Below are positions 21,659-32,500 of a stretch of 41,113 bases of DNA, piece by piece. The first letter of the stretch is position 1. The number at the start of each line of letters is the position of its first letter. Origin of the DNA: Coemansia sp. RSA 1804 (lineage: Eukaryota > Kickxellomycota > Kickxellomycetes > Kickxellales > Kickxellaceae); contig JANBTH010000067.1 of NCBI GenBank assembly GCA_027578815.1, positions 1 through 41,113 of the forward strand. The letters run 5' to 3'. A program made the position numbers and the translations under genes. Below the pieces are notes generated by a model. That model worked only from the letters and a program-made list of their open reading frames with translations, was not told where the DNA came from and made no database searches.

Positions 21659-21981
21659 GTTGCTGAGCAACTTACCAACCATGCGTGTGCTTTTATAGTA
21701 TTCATGGCTTGTCAGCATGCAAGTGCATCCATTTACCCCCTTATTGGGTTGCTATCAGTATTATCATTATTATCTTTCTGATGATCTGTTCCGGGAGGAT
21801 CGTGATAAAGATCCGATACTCGCCGGATTCAGAATCCAGATTAAAACCACCCCCTCTTCTTTCTTACCCAGTGGCATAACATTATTTCTAGATCTTTCAA
21901 AAACATCATTTCCTTTTGTTTCTTCACCCACATGTTAACAAACAACAGCAAGAATAAAATATTCATTTTCATACCTTTCTC
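21659..21981. other. Convergent 3' region between the BRWD-like gene and NOP7
   Basis: 323 bases shared by two tail-to-tail genes. AT-rich towards the NOP7 side. It contains one AATAAA on the plus strand at 21953-21958. The open frames are short and lack domains. Confidence 0.6.
21953..21958 (+). terminator. Candidate polyadenylation signal of the BRWD-like gene
   Basis: AATAAA 295 bases past the BRWD stop. If used, the transcript would end close to or inside the 3' end of NOP7 on the other strand, giving overlapping antisense ends. Position fits, but the motif is weak evidence alone. Confidence 0.3.
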
Positions 21982-23889
21982 TCACTTTTGCGTCTTCTTC
22001 TTGGCCCCAACGGTCTGCTGGACTCTGCGCTCAGTGAGAGTGTTGATGTCCTTGGCACGCTTGTATGCCTCAGCGTTGGCACGGTTGACGATCTTGCGCT
22101 TCTTCTTGCTCAGCATCGAGATCGCGATCCTCTGGCGCTCCTCCTCCTCGATCTCAGCCTTGGTGCGCTTGCGTGCACCGTTCTTCTTTTGCGAAACAGC
22201 ATTAGATGCAGCGTTCTTTGCTGCCTTCTTGGTTTCGCTCTTCTGGTGCTGGTACTCGGTGTACGACACACCCGATCTTTCGGCCACAAGCTGTTTCTGG
22301 TACTCCTTCTCAGCCCTGCTGGAGTCGCCAGCATCCTCGTCGTCATCGGACTCTTGGTCGGAATCGTCGTCGCTCTCAACCTCGTCCTCATCCGCACTCT
22401 CGCCCTCGACATTATCGGCATCACCGTTCTCATCCTCGCTCTCGCTGTTGGTCTTGTCGCGGTCCTCGGGACGAAGCGCAGTGACCTCGCCCTCGAATCC
22501 TGCGGCTAGAGCAAGTCTGGCAGCGGCCTCGGGCACATAGTCGCCATCCGCGTACTCGACGAAGGGCGAGAGATGGGGCGGCAGCGGCTGACCAACAAGG
22601 TAGGCGTCAAAATCGAGCAGGCGACGAGCGTTGACGCAGTCGTAGACCCATTGCGGCTGCACGTACACGCGGTTGAGGAACTGGTGGCCCTGCACCGGAC
22701 GATCGGCTATCTGGATAGTGATGGCGGAGTCGTTCTCTGTATAAGGCGATCCGCCGCCAGAGGAGCGATCCCACCCGAGACGCCCGCCAAACGCACGCAC
22801 CACGAATTCGAGCGAGTACCGCGGCACCTCGCGCGACAGGAAGAACACCTGCCTACCGAAGAGAACGCTCCCCGGCTGCTGCTGCTGTTGCTCTGCATCG
22901 GCGTCTCCCTCATCGTCATCGTTGGCGTTACCAGAGTCGACCGACTCGTACTCCGGCGCCGCAACAATGGCCTCAATCTTCTTGTCAAGCGTTCTGAGCC
23001 GCTGCTTCATCTCCGCCGCTGCCTCTCCATTCTGCGCGGACTCGGCCATCTCCTGCGCGGGTGGCTGCACGAGGTCCTCAATACGGCTGGCCTCAATCTT
23101 CAGCGACCCGAGACCAGCAGCGCTGTCGTCAAGCGTGCGGTCAATTGTGGGCGGGTACGCAAGGTTGGAAACGGTGAACAGGCGGTAGTTGACGAAGCCG
23201 AGCAGCGTGCGGTAGAACTGGAGGAACGTGGCCATGACCTTGAAATCGACATTGCGCGGCATGTTTTGGCTAAACTGGTAGGGCACGATCCACGTAACGC
23301 TCTGGCCCTGAATGTCGGCCTGGTAGTAGATGCCCTTGATAGAGAGGAACGTCTTGCGCAGACTGCGTGTGTGGACCACATAGTGCATGAACTCTGCCGC
23401 CAGCCGCTTGCACTCGTCCACGGCGTCCTTGTTGACACGCCGCACCACAGGCATCGTAGAAAACAGCGTGATCATGCACAGAGCGTCGTCGAGGTCCCGC
23501 AGCGCATCAACGAACGTCGGGTACCGCTCAATGACAAGGTGATCGAGCGAGTACTGCGGCCGGTTTGCATCCAGCGTCTTGGCCCGCGTCAGGTCGTCCT
23601 TGCCCAGCGCATGTTGTAGTTTGCGTAGAAACACCTTGTGCTCGCGGAACTTTGCTATGAGCGGTTCGCTGAGTAGCGCTTGGATGTCCTTGGAGTAGTA
23701 GAACGTCGTGGCCTTGGCCGACCCCCTGTTGGCCTTCTTCCGGCTCCTGGGCTCCACTGGGTAGATCCCCTTCAGGATGCTCAGACGCCGGAAGTCTGCC
23801 AGACTCACCTGCAGTCTCTTGATGGCGCGGTTGCGAGTGATATACGTCCGCGACGCTCCCTCTGTGTACTTCTTCTTGATCTTCCCCAT
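21982..23889 (-). CDS. NOP7: Pescadillo homolog, ribosome biogenesis (NOP7/PES1)
   Basis: Nucleolar component of the Nop7-Erb1-Ytm1 (PeBoW) complex, needed for 27S pre-rRNA processing and 60S subunit assembly. ATG at 23889 begins with the invariant MGKIKKKYTEG, and the product is 635 residues (yeast 605, human 588). The pescadillo N domain spans about 1-290, with ITRNRAIKRLQVSLADFRRL and the SIKGIYYQADIQGQ block. A short acidic/Gln linker precedes the BRCT domain at about 341-440 (VLFGRQVFFLSREVP; the conserved Trp is in VQPQWVYDCVN). Residues about 480-525 are a strongly acidic tract and 550-635 a Lys-rich coiled-coil tail with nuclear localisation signals. No intron is needed. It is head-to-head with KAP60, whose product imports ribosomal and other nuclear proteins. 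Confidence 0.96.
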   Translation of the reverse strand: MGKIKKKYTEGASRTYITRNRAIKRLQVSLADFRRLSILKGIYPVEPRSRKKANRGSAKATTFYYSKDIQALLSEPLIAKFREHKVFLRKLQHALGKDDLTRAKTLDANRPQYSLDHLVIERYPTFVDALRDLDDALCMITLFSTMPVVRRVNKDAVDECKRLAAEFMHYVVHTRSLRKTFLSIKGIYYQADIQGQSVTWIVPYQFSQNMPRNVDFKVMATFLQFYRTLLGFVNYRLFTVSNLAYPPTIDRTLDDSAAGLGSLKIEASRIEDLVQPPAQEMAESAQNGEAAAEMKQRLRTLDKKIEAIVAAPEYESVDSGNANDDDEGDADAEQQQQQPGSVLFGRQVFFLSREVPRYSLEFVVRAFGGRLGWDRSSGGGSPYTENDSAITIQIADRPVQGHQFLNRVYVQPQWVYDCVNARRLLDFDAYLVGQPLPPHLSPFVEYADGDYVPEAAARLALAAGFEGEVTALRPEDRDKTNSESEDENGDADNVEGESADEDEVESDDDSDQESDDDEDAGDSSRAEKEYQKQLVAERSGVSYTEYQHQKSETKKAAKNAASNAVSQKKNGARKRTKAEIEEEERQRIAISMLSKKKRKIVNRANAEAYKRAKDINTLTERRVQQTVGAKKKTQK

Positions 23890-25094
23890 GGCTGCTGTTC
23901 ACTGCGTATGGCCAAGTAAACGAGTAGTGTTAGTGTCTTTGGTGCGGGTACGCAGACGAGAAAAAAACAACTGGGTCTTTGTTGATATAGAACGAAGCGG
24001 CTATTAGAAAGCAGAGAAAGAAGAGAATACTGAAAAATTAAAGCAAGCAGACCGGAAGAAAAGCAACAATAGTATCTTTGGCTGCTGCATTTAAGCGAGC
24101 TTATTTTTTGCTTTTTTTTTGCCAAAAATTGCCTTGATTTGATTAGATTGCGTGGAATAAAATTTTTTCTTTGCAAAGCTGCGGCTGCTGGCGTTAATCT
24201 CACAGTCAAGAGAAAAAAGGCAGTCAGCATCTCGGATTTTTGACGGTGACTGCGCAAATGAAGCGCTGAGCCGTTTTATGCTTGCTCGTATTTTTTTATT
24301 AGCGCCTTGGCTCCCAGCGCCAAAAGACGTGCTTTTGCAAGTCCGAAGCTGGAATTAACCTATCCCACTTTCTGCTGCTTTAGCGACTGTGTACGCCTTT
24401 AAGAAGGTCCATGGTGCCTAGAGCCGGATTCTGTCTCTCTGGCTGGCGTGCTTTCTTTTCCCCTCGCACACCAAACTCAAAAGAAGGAAAATGCAAAGTC
24501 AAGCGTGCAAAAAGGAGATGAGGGTAGGTGAGATAGATGATGGCAGCAGTCCTCCTCCAACTCAGAGAAGCACAGTCAACATATCACAACTCATGTGTGT
24601 TGGAAACACAGCTTTCTCTTAAAAAATCAGCCCCGTTCAGTCAAGCGCTTTGCTTCTTTTTTCTTCTTAAACTCTTGTTTGCTTTCTCATCTGTCAATCA
24701 CAAAAGACAGACAAAAGAAAGACTCATCAACGTTTTTTTATTTTCAACTTCAACCACTTTTTCTCTTTCCCCCCCTCCTTTTTTTTCTCTCTTTCTGCAA
24801 ATTCAACCCAAACCTTATTTACTTTTATGCGTTAACCGCCTCTTGTTCGTTTCTTTCTTTCTTCCTTTTTTAATTCGCAGTCAGCCAAAGGCCAACAGTT
24901 CAGTAGTTCATTTCCTCTACTAGTTTTTTTCTACCTCAAACGCAAGGCACTAGATTCGCAAGTGTGCATTTTTCAAAGCAAGGGAGGCACATTCGCATTC
25001 AAGCAAGCGGGCGCATTTTCCTCCACCACCACAGCCAAATCACTTTATCCCCTTTTCTCCCCCTCCCCTCATTCCATCTCTGCTGGATTCCACA
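23890..25094. other. Divergent promoter region between NOP7 and KAP60
   Basis: About 1.2 kb. Pyrimidine-rich on each gene's coding strand near its start: plus strand about 24640-24900 for KAP60, and minus strand about 24100-23950 for NOP7. T- and C-runs are dense at 24760-24800. Open frames here are low-complexity. No RNA gene or clear factor site was recognised. Confidence 0.6.
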
Positions 25095-27382
25095 ATGGAC
25101 CGCATTCCGGAGCACCGTCGCTTCGCATACAAGACAAAAGGGGCGTTCAAGGCCGACGAGCTCCGCCGCCGCCGCGAGGAGCAAACCGTAGAGATTCGCC
25201 GCCAGAAGCGCGATGAGTCGTTGGCGAAGAAGCGTAACTTTAATGTCCCGGCCGGTGGACTGTCGGATAGCGAGGACGAGGAGCAGGGCGGACCATCGGC
25301 GTACCGCGAGCAGCTGCAGGAGCAGTTCCCCGGCATGATCAGTGGGCTGTACTCGGAGAGCCTGGATGAGCAGTTGGCGGCCGTGACCAAGTTCCGCAAG
25401 CTCCTCTCGAAGGAGCGCAACCCGCCTATCAAGGAGGTCATTGAGTGCAATGTCGTCCCTCGTTTCGTTGAGCTTTTGAATTCGTCTCATTCGGTTATTC
25501 AGGTAAGAAGACTTGAGCTGTTCCTTTGCGTTTGGTTGTGTGCAAGTTGTGACTGCCAAAAAGAAACAAACTACTTTTTTCTTTTTTTTTCAATGTCGGG
25601 CTTGTTCGTGGATTTGTATGTGGTTGGCCTGCATTTGCTGCTCCCAGGATTTCGGATCACAAATTCAGGGGGAGACGAAAAACAACATGCGAGGACATTC
25701 TTTGTGTGTGTGCATTCTTTCGAATTTGCAAACAAGCTAAATTTGTTTTGTGCATCATTTCTTTTCCTTTTCTCTTTTTTACTATTTAATTCTGCTGCTG
25801 TAGTTTGAGGCCAGCTGGGCGCTGACCAACATTGCTTCTGGGTCATCGGACCAGACGCAGGTGGTTATTGATGCGCAGGCGGTGCCGATTTTCATCAGGC
25901 TTCTGAGCAACGACAACCTGGATGTTCGTGAGCAGGCGGTGTGGGCGCTGGGCAACATTGCAGGCGACAGCCCCAAGTGCCGCGACTATGTTCTGTCGCA
26001 GGGGGCGCTGGAGCCGCTGCTCAAACTGCTGAGTGAGACGCACAAGCTGTCGATGCTGCGCAATGCCACGTGGACGCTGTCCAACCTTTGCCGTGGAAAG
26101 AACCCGCAGCCAGAGTGGGCATCGGTAAGTACAGAACGGAAATATGGATGGTGTGGGATACGATGTGTTGATTGGTACATTGAGCTGCACATGGTGGTGG
26201 GGGAGAGTTGGCGCCAGCAACTGCTGCTGCTGCTGCTGTTGTTGTTGTAGTGGCAGGTCCATGGAATAGTGGTGGTGGGGGGTTGCTTGTAAACAACAAG
26301 CTCAAGGGCGACACTTTATTATTATTTTTTTCTGCCTTTTCCACTTCAGATGCAGTGCAGGCACACTATTTCAGCATGTTGTACTGCGCTCTGTGAGAGC
26401 CACAGCGTGTGTGTCTTTTGTTATTCACTTGTTTGCTAACCAACTCCCATGTATTGTTTGTTTATTTGACCGTTTATTATTGCTTGTTGTGTAGATTGAG
26501 CCAGCGCTTCCAGTGCTCAGCAAGCTTATCTACTCGATCGACGACGACCTTCTCACGGATGCGTGCTGGGCGATCTCGTACCTGTCGGACGGGCCGAACG
26601 AGAAGATCCAGGCGGTGATCGACTCCGGCGTGTGCCGCCGGCTTGTGGAGCTGCTGATGCACCCGATGACGACTGTGCAGACGCCAGCGCTGCGCTCGAT
26701 TGGCAACATCGTGACGGGCGACGACATGCAGACACAGATAGTGCTGAACTCGGGGGCGTTAGCAGCGCTTCTTTCGCTCCTCAACTCGTCGAAGGACGGG
26801 ATCCGCAAGGAGGCGTGCTGGACGATTTCGAACATCACGGCGGGGAACACGGCGCAGATCCAGGCAGTGATCGAGGCGAACATCGTGCCACCGCTCCTGC
26901 ATGTGCTGCAGCACGGGGACTTTAAAAGCAAGAAGGAGGCGTGCTGGGCGGTGTCGAATGCGACGTCGGGCGGACTCAACCAGCCGGACCAGATCCGGTA
27001 CCTTGTGCAGCAGGGCTGCATCAAGCCGCTCTGCGACCTGCTGAACTGCATGGACAACAAGATCATCCAGGTGGCGCTGGATGGGCTGGAGAACATCCTG
27101 AGGGTTGGCGAGGCCGACAAGGAGCACAGCACCACGCAGCTCAACCAGTACGCGCTGTTCATCGAGGAGGCCGGCGGCATCGAGAAGATCCACAACCTCC
27201 AGTTCCACGACAACACGGAGATCTACAAGAAGGCGTACAATGTTATTGATAAGTACTTCTCGGAGGACGATGATGAGGACGAGAGCTCCGAGCTGGCTCC
27301 CGGGGTGGACCAGCAGACCGGCCAGTTCAACTTTGAGGGCGACGTTGCGGCTCCCCAGGGCGGCTTCAACTTTGGCAACTAG
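25095..27382 (+). CDS. KAP60: Importin subunit alpha (karyopherin alpha, three exons)
   Basis: Adaptor that binds classical nuclear localisation signals and docks on importin beta. Exons 25095-25502, 25804-26124 and 26495-27382 join in phase 0 at both sites (donors CAG|GTAAGA and TCG|GTAAGT, acceptors GTAG), giving 538 residues; yeast Srp1 has 542. The importin-beta-binding domain is at about 5-50, with RRFAYKTKG, ADELRRRREEQTVEIR and KRNF. Ten armadillo repeats follow, with the Trp/Asn ladder that binds the signal: ASWALTNIASG, QAVWALGNIAGD, ATWTLSNLCRG, ACWTISNITAG and ACWAVSNATSGG. The acidic C-terminus (DDDEDESSEL) is the usual export-receptor (CAS/Cse1) binding region. The CT-rich leader and GC-rich exons suggest strong expression. 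Confidence 0.97.
26125..26494 (+). other. Second intron of KAP60 with CTG/TTG repeat
   Basis: 370 bases between codons for Ala-Ser and Ile-Glu. It contains a trinucleotide run (CTG then TTG units) at 26221-26250 that ends in GTTGTAG, a strong-looking but upstream acceptor. The acceptor at 26494 is the one that keeps the armadillo repeat intact. The first intron (25503-25803, 301 bases) is unremarkable. Confidence 0.8.
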
Positions 27383-27858
27383 ACTGGCGAGGAAGAGTGA
27401 GAGAGAGAGAGAGGGGGGGGAGAAGTGGAGCCAGCTGAGCTATAGGAGGTACTGCCTTTTTCTTCTTCGTCTTCTTCTTCTTCGTCTTCTTCGTCTTTGA
27501 TCTCTTTCTCTCTCTAGCTGCTTCTCGGATTCGATCGCCCATTCATTCAAAAAACACTCTTCCTGGAATGCGTGAGGCAGAAATGGAGGCAAAGACTGGT
27601 AGGCTGGAGAAGAAACCTCTCTCCTCCCCTTTCGTCCTCCGGTTCAGCTCCAGCAGCCAGTATCTGCTGTTGCTTTTCTTCTTCTCCTTCGGGTGGTTTC
27701 TTTTCTATCCTTGGCTCCCTTGCCATCAGCTAGGGGGCGGTTTCCTTTTTTCTTTATAATCTCTATTCAAAGTTTTCTCTTTCGCTAAACATTATTTAAA
27801 CACTCAGTCGCACCCGCAGCAGCCTTTTCTGCCCAGATAGACTGGATTAGAGAGGGTT
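27383..27858. other. Convergent 3' region between KAP60 and CNS1
   Basis: 476 bases shared by two tail-to-tail genes. It contains GA-rich DNA at 27398-27425 and a TTC/TTCG-type pyrimidine repeat at about 27458-27500. No gene or canonical AATAAA on the sense strand of KAP60 was found. Confidence 0.6.
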
Positions 27859-29088
27859 TCACCGCTTGCTTGATGGCACAACCTTTCTGGCAGCGTCCTG
27901 CTCCAGCCGCAGCTTGCGGTAGCGGTCAATGAAGCTGGCAGAGAAGGGGTCGTTGCGCGGGAGGACAATGAAGACGGGAACACCGTCGCGGATGACGTAC
28001 TTTTCGTTGTCCAGGGCGGAGGCCAGACAGGTGTCAAGGCCGATCCTGACCAGGCGCTCGTCGCGGTCGAGGCCGCCGACGGGACGGTGGATGAAGAAGG
28101 CATCTATGTTGTCGACGGAGTACTTGGGGCGACTGGGGCTGTCCCAGGGCGGCGGATGCGCCAGCACTTCGTCGCGGAGCATCTCGCGCAGCGTGCGGGT
28201 CTCGTCGAAGCGCTCCACCAGGTCGGACTGCTTGGCCTCCGGGTAGACGAAGACCACGGGCCACAGCAGGCGGCCTGTGCTCTCGTCCAGGGACACCTGG
28301 CGGCCGTCCTCGGTTTCCCACGCCGCCGGGTTTGTGCGCGACCGCGCGGAACAGTCGTCGTCATCGTCGGCGGTGCGCGACACGTCGAATGTCAGGCCGG
28401 TGCGGATCGCCACGGCGCGCCGCAGCTTGTCCCGCGCTTCGACGCGCACCCGGTCGCGCTCCTCGCGGCGCCGGACCCGGGCCTCGTGGGCGGCGCGCGC
28501 ATCGACTGCCTGCGTCTGCACGGCCTTCAGATCCTTGTTCTCGGGATCCAGGCCGAGTCCCCAGCGACAGCACTCGTCGGCCTCGTCGAACTTGTCGAGC
28601 GCCACGCAGGCGCGCGCAGCCCTGTACAGGGCCTTTGGCGAGTGCGGGCGGATGCGCAGCGCGTCGGCGCAGTCGCGGAGCACGAGGCCGTGGTTCTGCA
28701 GCGCGAGGTTGGCGGCGGCGCGGTTGAGGAGCAGCGAGACGCGCAGGTCGCTCTCGCCGATCTCGTCGATCTCGTAGGTCAGCGCGTTGGTGTACGCGGT
28801 GGCGGCGTCCGCGAACCGTCCGCGCTTGAAGCACACGTTGCCCTCGTCCTTGAGCAGCCGCGCCATCTGCTCCGGCGGCTCGTCGGATACCAGCGTCTGC
28901 AGCGCTGCCACCGCGGCGTTCTCCTCCCCGTCGCCGGCGTCGGGCAGCTGGGTCATGAATAGCGGGATCCGCGAAAGGTCCTTCTCCAGCTTGGCCCGCC
29001 GCTCCTCGCTGCTGATGGGCGACGGCTCGGGCCCGATGATGGCTGGTGCTGGCGCCGTCCCCGTGGTAGCGTTGTCGGTGTCCGCCAT
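27859..29088 (-). CDS. CNS1: Hsp90 co-chaperone, TPR protein CNS1/TTC4
   Basis: TPR co-chaperone that links Hsp90 (and Hsp70) to client handling, essential in yeast. ATG at 29088 gives 409 residues (yeast 385, human TTC4 387). The frame stays open much farther upstream, but that part crosses the promoter and the SAC3 start, so 29088 is chosen. The N-terminus has the family block EKDLSRIPLFMTQLPD (about 35-50). Three TPRs span about 74-186, with LLKDEGNVCFKRGRFADA, LNRAAANLALQNHG and PKALYRAARACVALDKFDEA. A charged helix follows (about 196-225), then the C-terminal wheel domain (about 260-405) with VVFVYPEAKQSDLV and VPVFIVLPRNDPF. It is divergently transcribed from SAC3 and tail-to-tail with KAP60. 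Confidence 0.93.
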   Translation of the reverse strand: MADTDNATTGTAPAPAIIGPEPSPISSEERRAKLEKDLSRIPLFMTQLPDAGDGEENAAVAALQTLVSDEPPEQMARLLKDEGNVCFKRGRFADAATAYTNALTYEIDEIGESDLRVSLLLNRAAANLALQNHGLVLRDCADALRIRPHSPKALYRAARACVALDKFDEADECCRWGLGLDPENKDLKAVQTQAVDARAAHEARVRRREERDRVRVEARDKLRRAVAIRTGLTFDVSRTADDDDDCSARSRTNPAAWETEDGRQVSLDESTGRLLWPVVFVYPEAKQSDLVERFDETRTLREMLRDEVLAHPPPWDSPSRPKYSVDNIDAFFIHRPVGGLDRDERLVRIGLDTCLASALDNEKYVIRDGVPVFIVLPRNDPFSASFIDRYRKLRLEQDAARKVVPSSKR

Positions 29089-29509
29089 GGCTTCTTTTCT
29101 CCTCCCCTGCGCGCGTGTATGAATGTACGTGGTGGTATAAAAGGTGGTGCTCTTTACATTAGCGAGAGGGAAAGGTTGCAAGTAGGAGGAGGCATCGAAA
29201 AAAAAAACCCAAAGTCTCTGGACAGAAAATCGAGACTTGAAGATCCAGCGGTGATTGCGCGCTTTAATCCCAGGATCACGGGCGCTTGCTCTTCTTTTCC
29301 CGTTGTTGTCGTTGTCTGGCGCTGCGATTAAAGTTTCTTTCGTGTTTCCCGCTTCTCTGCTTTCCATCCGCTCCAATCCATCCGAATTCCGCGTTTGGAA
29401 TCCCATCAGCACTCTTTCCTTTCTTCCCCTTGTCATTGCTTCTGCCATTTCTACACACGCGCTCTCCAGGTGTACATAGTAGCAACAGCGCGCTCTGTTT
29501 CCCCTAATC
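29089..29509. promoter_or_regulatory. Shared divergent promoter of CNS1 and SAC3
   Basis: 421 bases between the two ATG codons, so both core promoters must fit here. A TATAAAAG stands at about 29137 on the plus strand, about 50 bases upstream of the CNS1 start (reverse orientation for that gene). The SAC3 side, about 29340-29460, is pyrimidine-rich on its coding strand. No specific factor site was recognised. Confidence 0.55.
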
Positions 29510-32500
29510 ATGGATTTCGGCCGGACGCCCGAGGAGGAGGCGCGACTCAAGGCGCTGCGGCGCCAGCGGTTCAACAACACAGAGGCGGAGCAGCGGTACA
29601 AGAAGCTGGTGGGCGAGCGGGCGGCGCGGCGGCGGCAGCTGGAGGAGGAGGCCCGAGCGGGAACGCAGGGGCGACTAGTCGGCACGTGCACGCTGATGTG
29701 TCCAGCGTTCGAGCGCGAGGAGCGCGAGATGAAGAACGCGCTGGCGCCGCAGGAGTTTGCGCCGGGAACACGCAAGGCCGATCCGCGCCGGGCGGTCAAG
29801 ACGTTCCACCGGTCGGCGGCCGGCAACGAGGAGCCGCTGCCGGAGGATCTGCGCACGGCCGACACGCTGCTCGGCACGCTCGACTACCTCGTGGACACGG
29901 TGGTTGCCAACGACCAGACGCTTGTGGGCTGCCACGGGTTTGTGCGCGACCGCACGCGCAGCATCCGCCAGGACTTCACGATCCAGAACATCCGCGACCG
30001 CCGCACCGTCGCTGCCTGCGAGCGCATTGCGCGCTTCCACATCCTCTCGCTCCACGTGCTGTGCGGCCACAAGGACTTTGCCGAGCAGCAGGACCTCGAG
30101 CAGCTGCGCAACACGCTGAAGACGCTGATTGAGCTGTACGACGACCACCGCAAGGCCCGCGTCGCCTGTCCCAACGAGGCCGAGTTCTACGCCTACTACG
30201 TCGTGGCGCACCTGCACGACTCGGACGCCAAGCGGGTGGCCGAACGGCTGCCGCGACACATCTTCCTGGCGCCCATTGTGCAGCAGGCGCTGCGGCTCCA
30301 CATGCTGAGCGAGTCGAGCGATGCGGCCGGGTCCAGCGGAGGCAGCAGCAGCAGCAGCAGGAAGACGCAGGCCCTGGGCAGCCAGCTTGCCGTGCAAGGC
30401 ATGGCCACGCAGTTCTTCCGCGCCGTGGCATCCGGCCGCACGCCGTTTCTGCTGGCGTGTCTGGCCGAATGCTTTTTCCCGCGCATCCGCCGCGCCGCGC
30501 TCCGGGCGATGAACTCGGCCTTCCCGTACCAGCAGGGCAGGGAGTATCCGGTGGCCGAGCTGGCCGCCATGCTTGCCTTCGACTCGGTCGACGACGTCCG
30601 CGCCTTCTGCGCGCTCTTCAGCCTCGCGGTCACCCCGCGCGGCGTCAAGCTGGGCGAGCGCGCTCCGAACAACAAGCAGCTTGTCTTCCGCGACCTCGAT
30701 TACCAGCCGCGCCGCACCGCGCGGAATCTGCGCGTGGTGGGCGCAAAGTTCCTCATGACGCCGATGCAGGCGATCAACTCGGCCCTGCCGCCCCAGTTCC
30801 TGGTCCCCGGCAGCCGCCCGCCGCCCGCCGCGGCTGTGTCTTTGTCTTTGTCTTTGTCTTTGTCTCAGCTGGCTCCAGACTCTGGTGCCAACCGGCCGCC
30901 ATCGAGACCGCCGCCGCCGCCGCCGCCGCCGCCGCAGCAACCAGCCGGCCTGAACCGCGCCGCAAAGGCGTTTGTGCCCAGCCAGAGGAGCGCCGCCGGC
31001 GCCTTTGCCAGCACGTTCACCGGGCTGCTTGACCAGAAGCCGCGTGTGCCGCCTGGCTCGCTGGCGCCGGCTGCCAAGAAGAGGGTTTCGTTTGCTCCGC
31101 AGCCATTGGAGCCGCCGCCATTAGCAACATTGACCGCCTTTAACACCACCAGCAGTGGGGGGCCGAGGCAGACGCCGCTGTTCTCGGCTGCGAATCAGGC
31201 TGCGCCTGTCCAGCAGGGGCTCTTTATCGGCCAGAACACAGGCACCAGCACCAGCGCAGTGCCCGCCCCATTCCAACCAGCAGCAGCAGCAGCAGCAGAG
31301 GCGCCATCTGGGCTGTCGGATCAGGAGCGCTCCGCGCCGTTTCTTCTGGGCACCGCGCAGGTGCAGTCTCCAGACGAGATCCCACGGGCGCCAGCAAACC
31401 AGCCAACCACCGCCGCCATTATTACGATGCAGGAGCCGCCAGCCGTGGTATGGAACAAGCCGCGGCACCGGATCAACTGGACCTCGCTCTCCCACGCGGT
31501 CTACTACAACCTGGTCGAGTCGCTGGTGCGCGAGACCGTCGGTGCGCTGCACACGCAAACGAGGGCGAAGATCGGGGTCGCCGACACGCTTGCCGCGGAC
31601 ATCGCCAAGGCCATCGTCGACTACACCAGCGCGTTCATTGCGTACGAGGAGGCGTACCGCTGCGTTCTGTTTGCGCAGGCGGATGCGCTGCGCAGACGGG
31701 CGGCTGTGCGCGGCGCGTTTGCCCGCTGGAGCATGGAGTTCGTGGTCGCCCGGCAGGACTCGGTGCTTCGCCAGCAGTACGTGGACGATCTGGACGACCT
31801 GCTTGACACCGAGTACGTGGCCGGGTGCCGCCCCCGCCATAACGACCAGCACCAGCAGCACCAGCAGCACCGGCAGCACCGGCAACAGCTGATGCACCGG
31901 AATCGAGTGCGCTCGGAGTCGGCCGGCGGCGGTCGTATGGACACGGCGGATCCGATTGACTCGCAGCTGGGCCTGCCGTTCCCCGCCGCACGCGGGGCTG
32001 GCCAGCCCTCCGGCCACAGCACCGGCGACGGGTGCAGCACTATGCCCGCGGACTTCTGGGACTCGGAGTACCTGGGCCGCGAGGGCTTCGAGGCCCTGTG
32101 CGGCGCGCTCAGGCGATACGGGGCCCCCGCGTTCCGCGTCTCCGTTGCACTCGCGCACACCCGCCCCGCCGCCGTGCTGCACTCGTGGATGTGGTGGCAG
32201 ATCGACCCGTCCAGCATCTCGCTGTCGGATGGGGCCGCCCGGTCGGCTGCGTACGCCAACGGCAGGCACCAGACGCTGTTGTTTAGCGAGCACCCCGGCG
32301 GTGGCGATGATAGTGGTGGATCCGCGCCCGATGCTCGTCTTTCGCTCGCTGCGCAGATCGTGCTTCTGTCGCACGAGCCCCTGGAGCCGCGACATCTCCT
32401 CGGCGGCGGCGATGGCGGCGGGCTCGGGTGCTCTGGCCTGGAGATCAGGATCTCCAGCTGCGTGGAGGGCGCGCTTGAGGCTGCGCGGGCCCGGGCAAGC

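Noticed and set aside
22573..23619. 348-codon plus-strand open frame inside NOP7
   Set aside because: It is antisense to the conserved pescadillo domain and consists of Arg/Val/Leu-rich shadow sequence.
26221..26256. Possible 6-base microexon between GTTGTAG and a following GGT in the KAP60 intron
   Set aside because: It arises from a CTG/TTG repeat, and the armadillo repeat is already intact without it.
29089..29877. N-terminal extension of CNS1 by about 260 codons
   Set aside because: The open frame crosses the divergent promoter and the start of SAC3. The family N-terminus begins shortly after the ATG at 29088.
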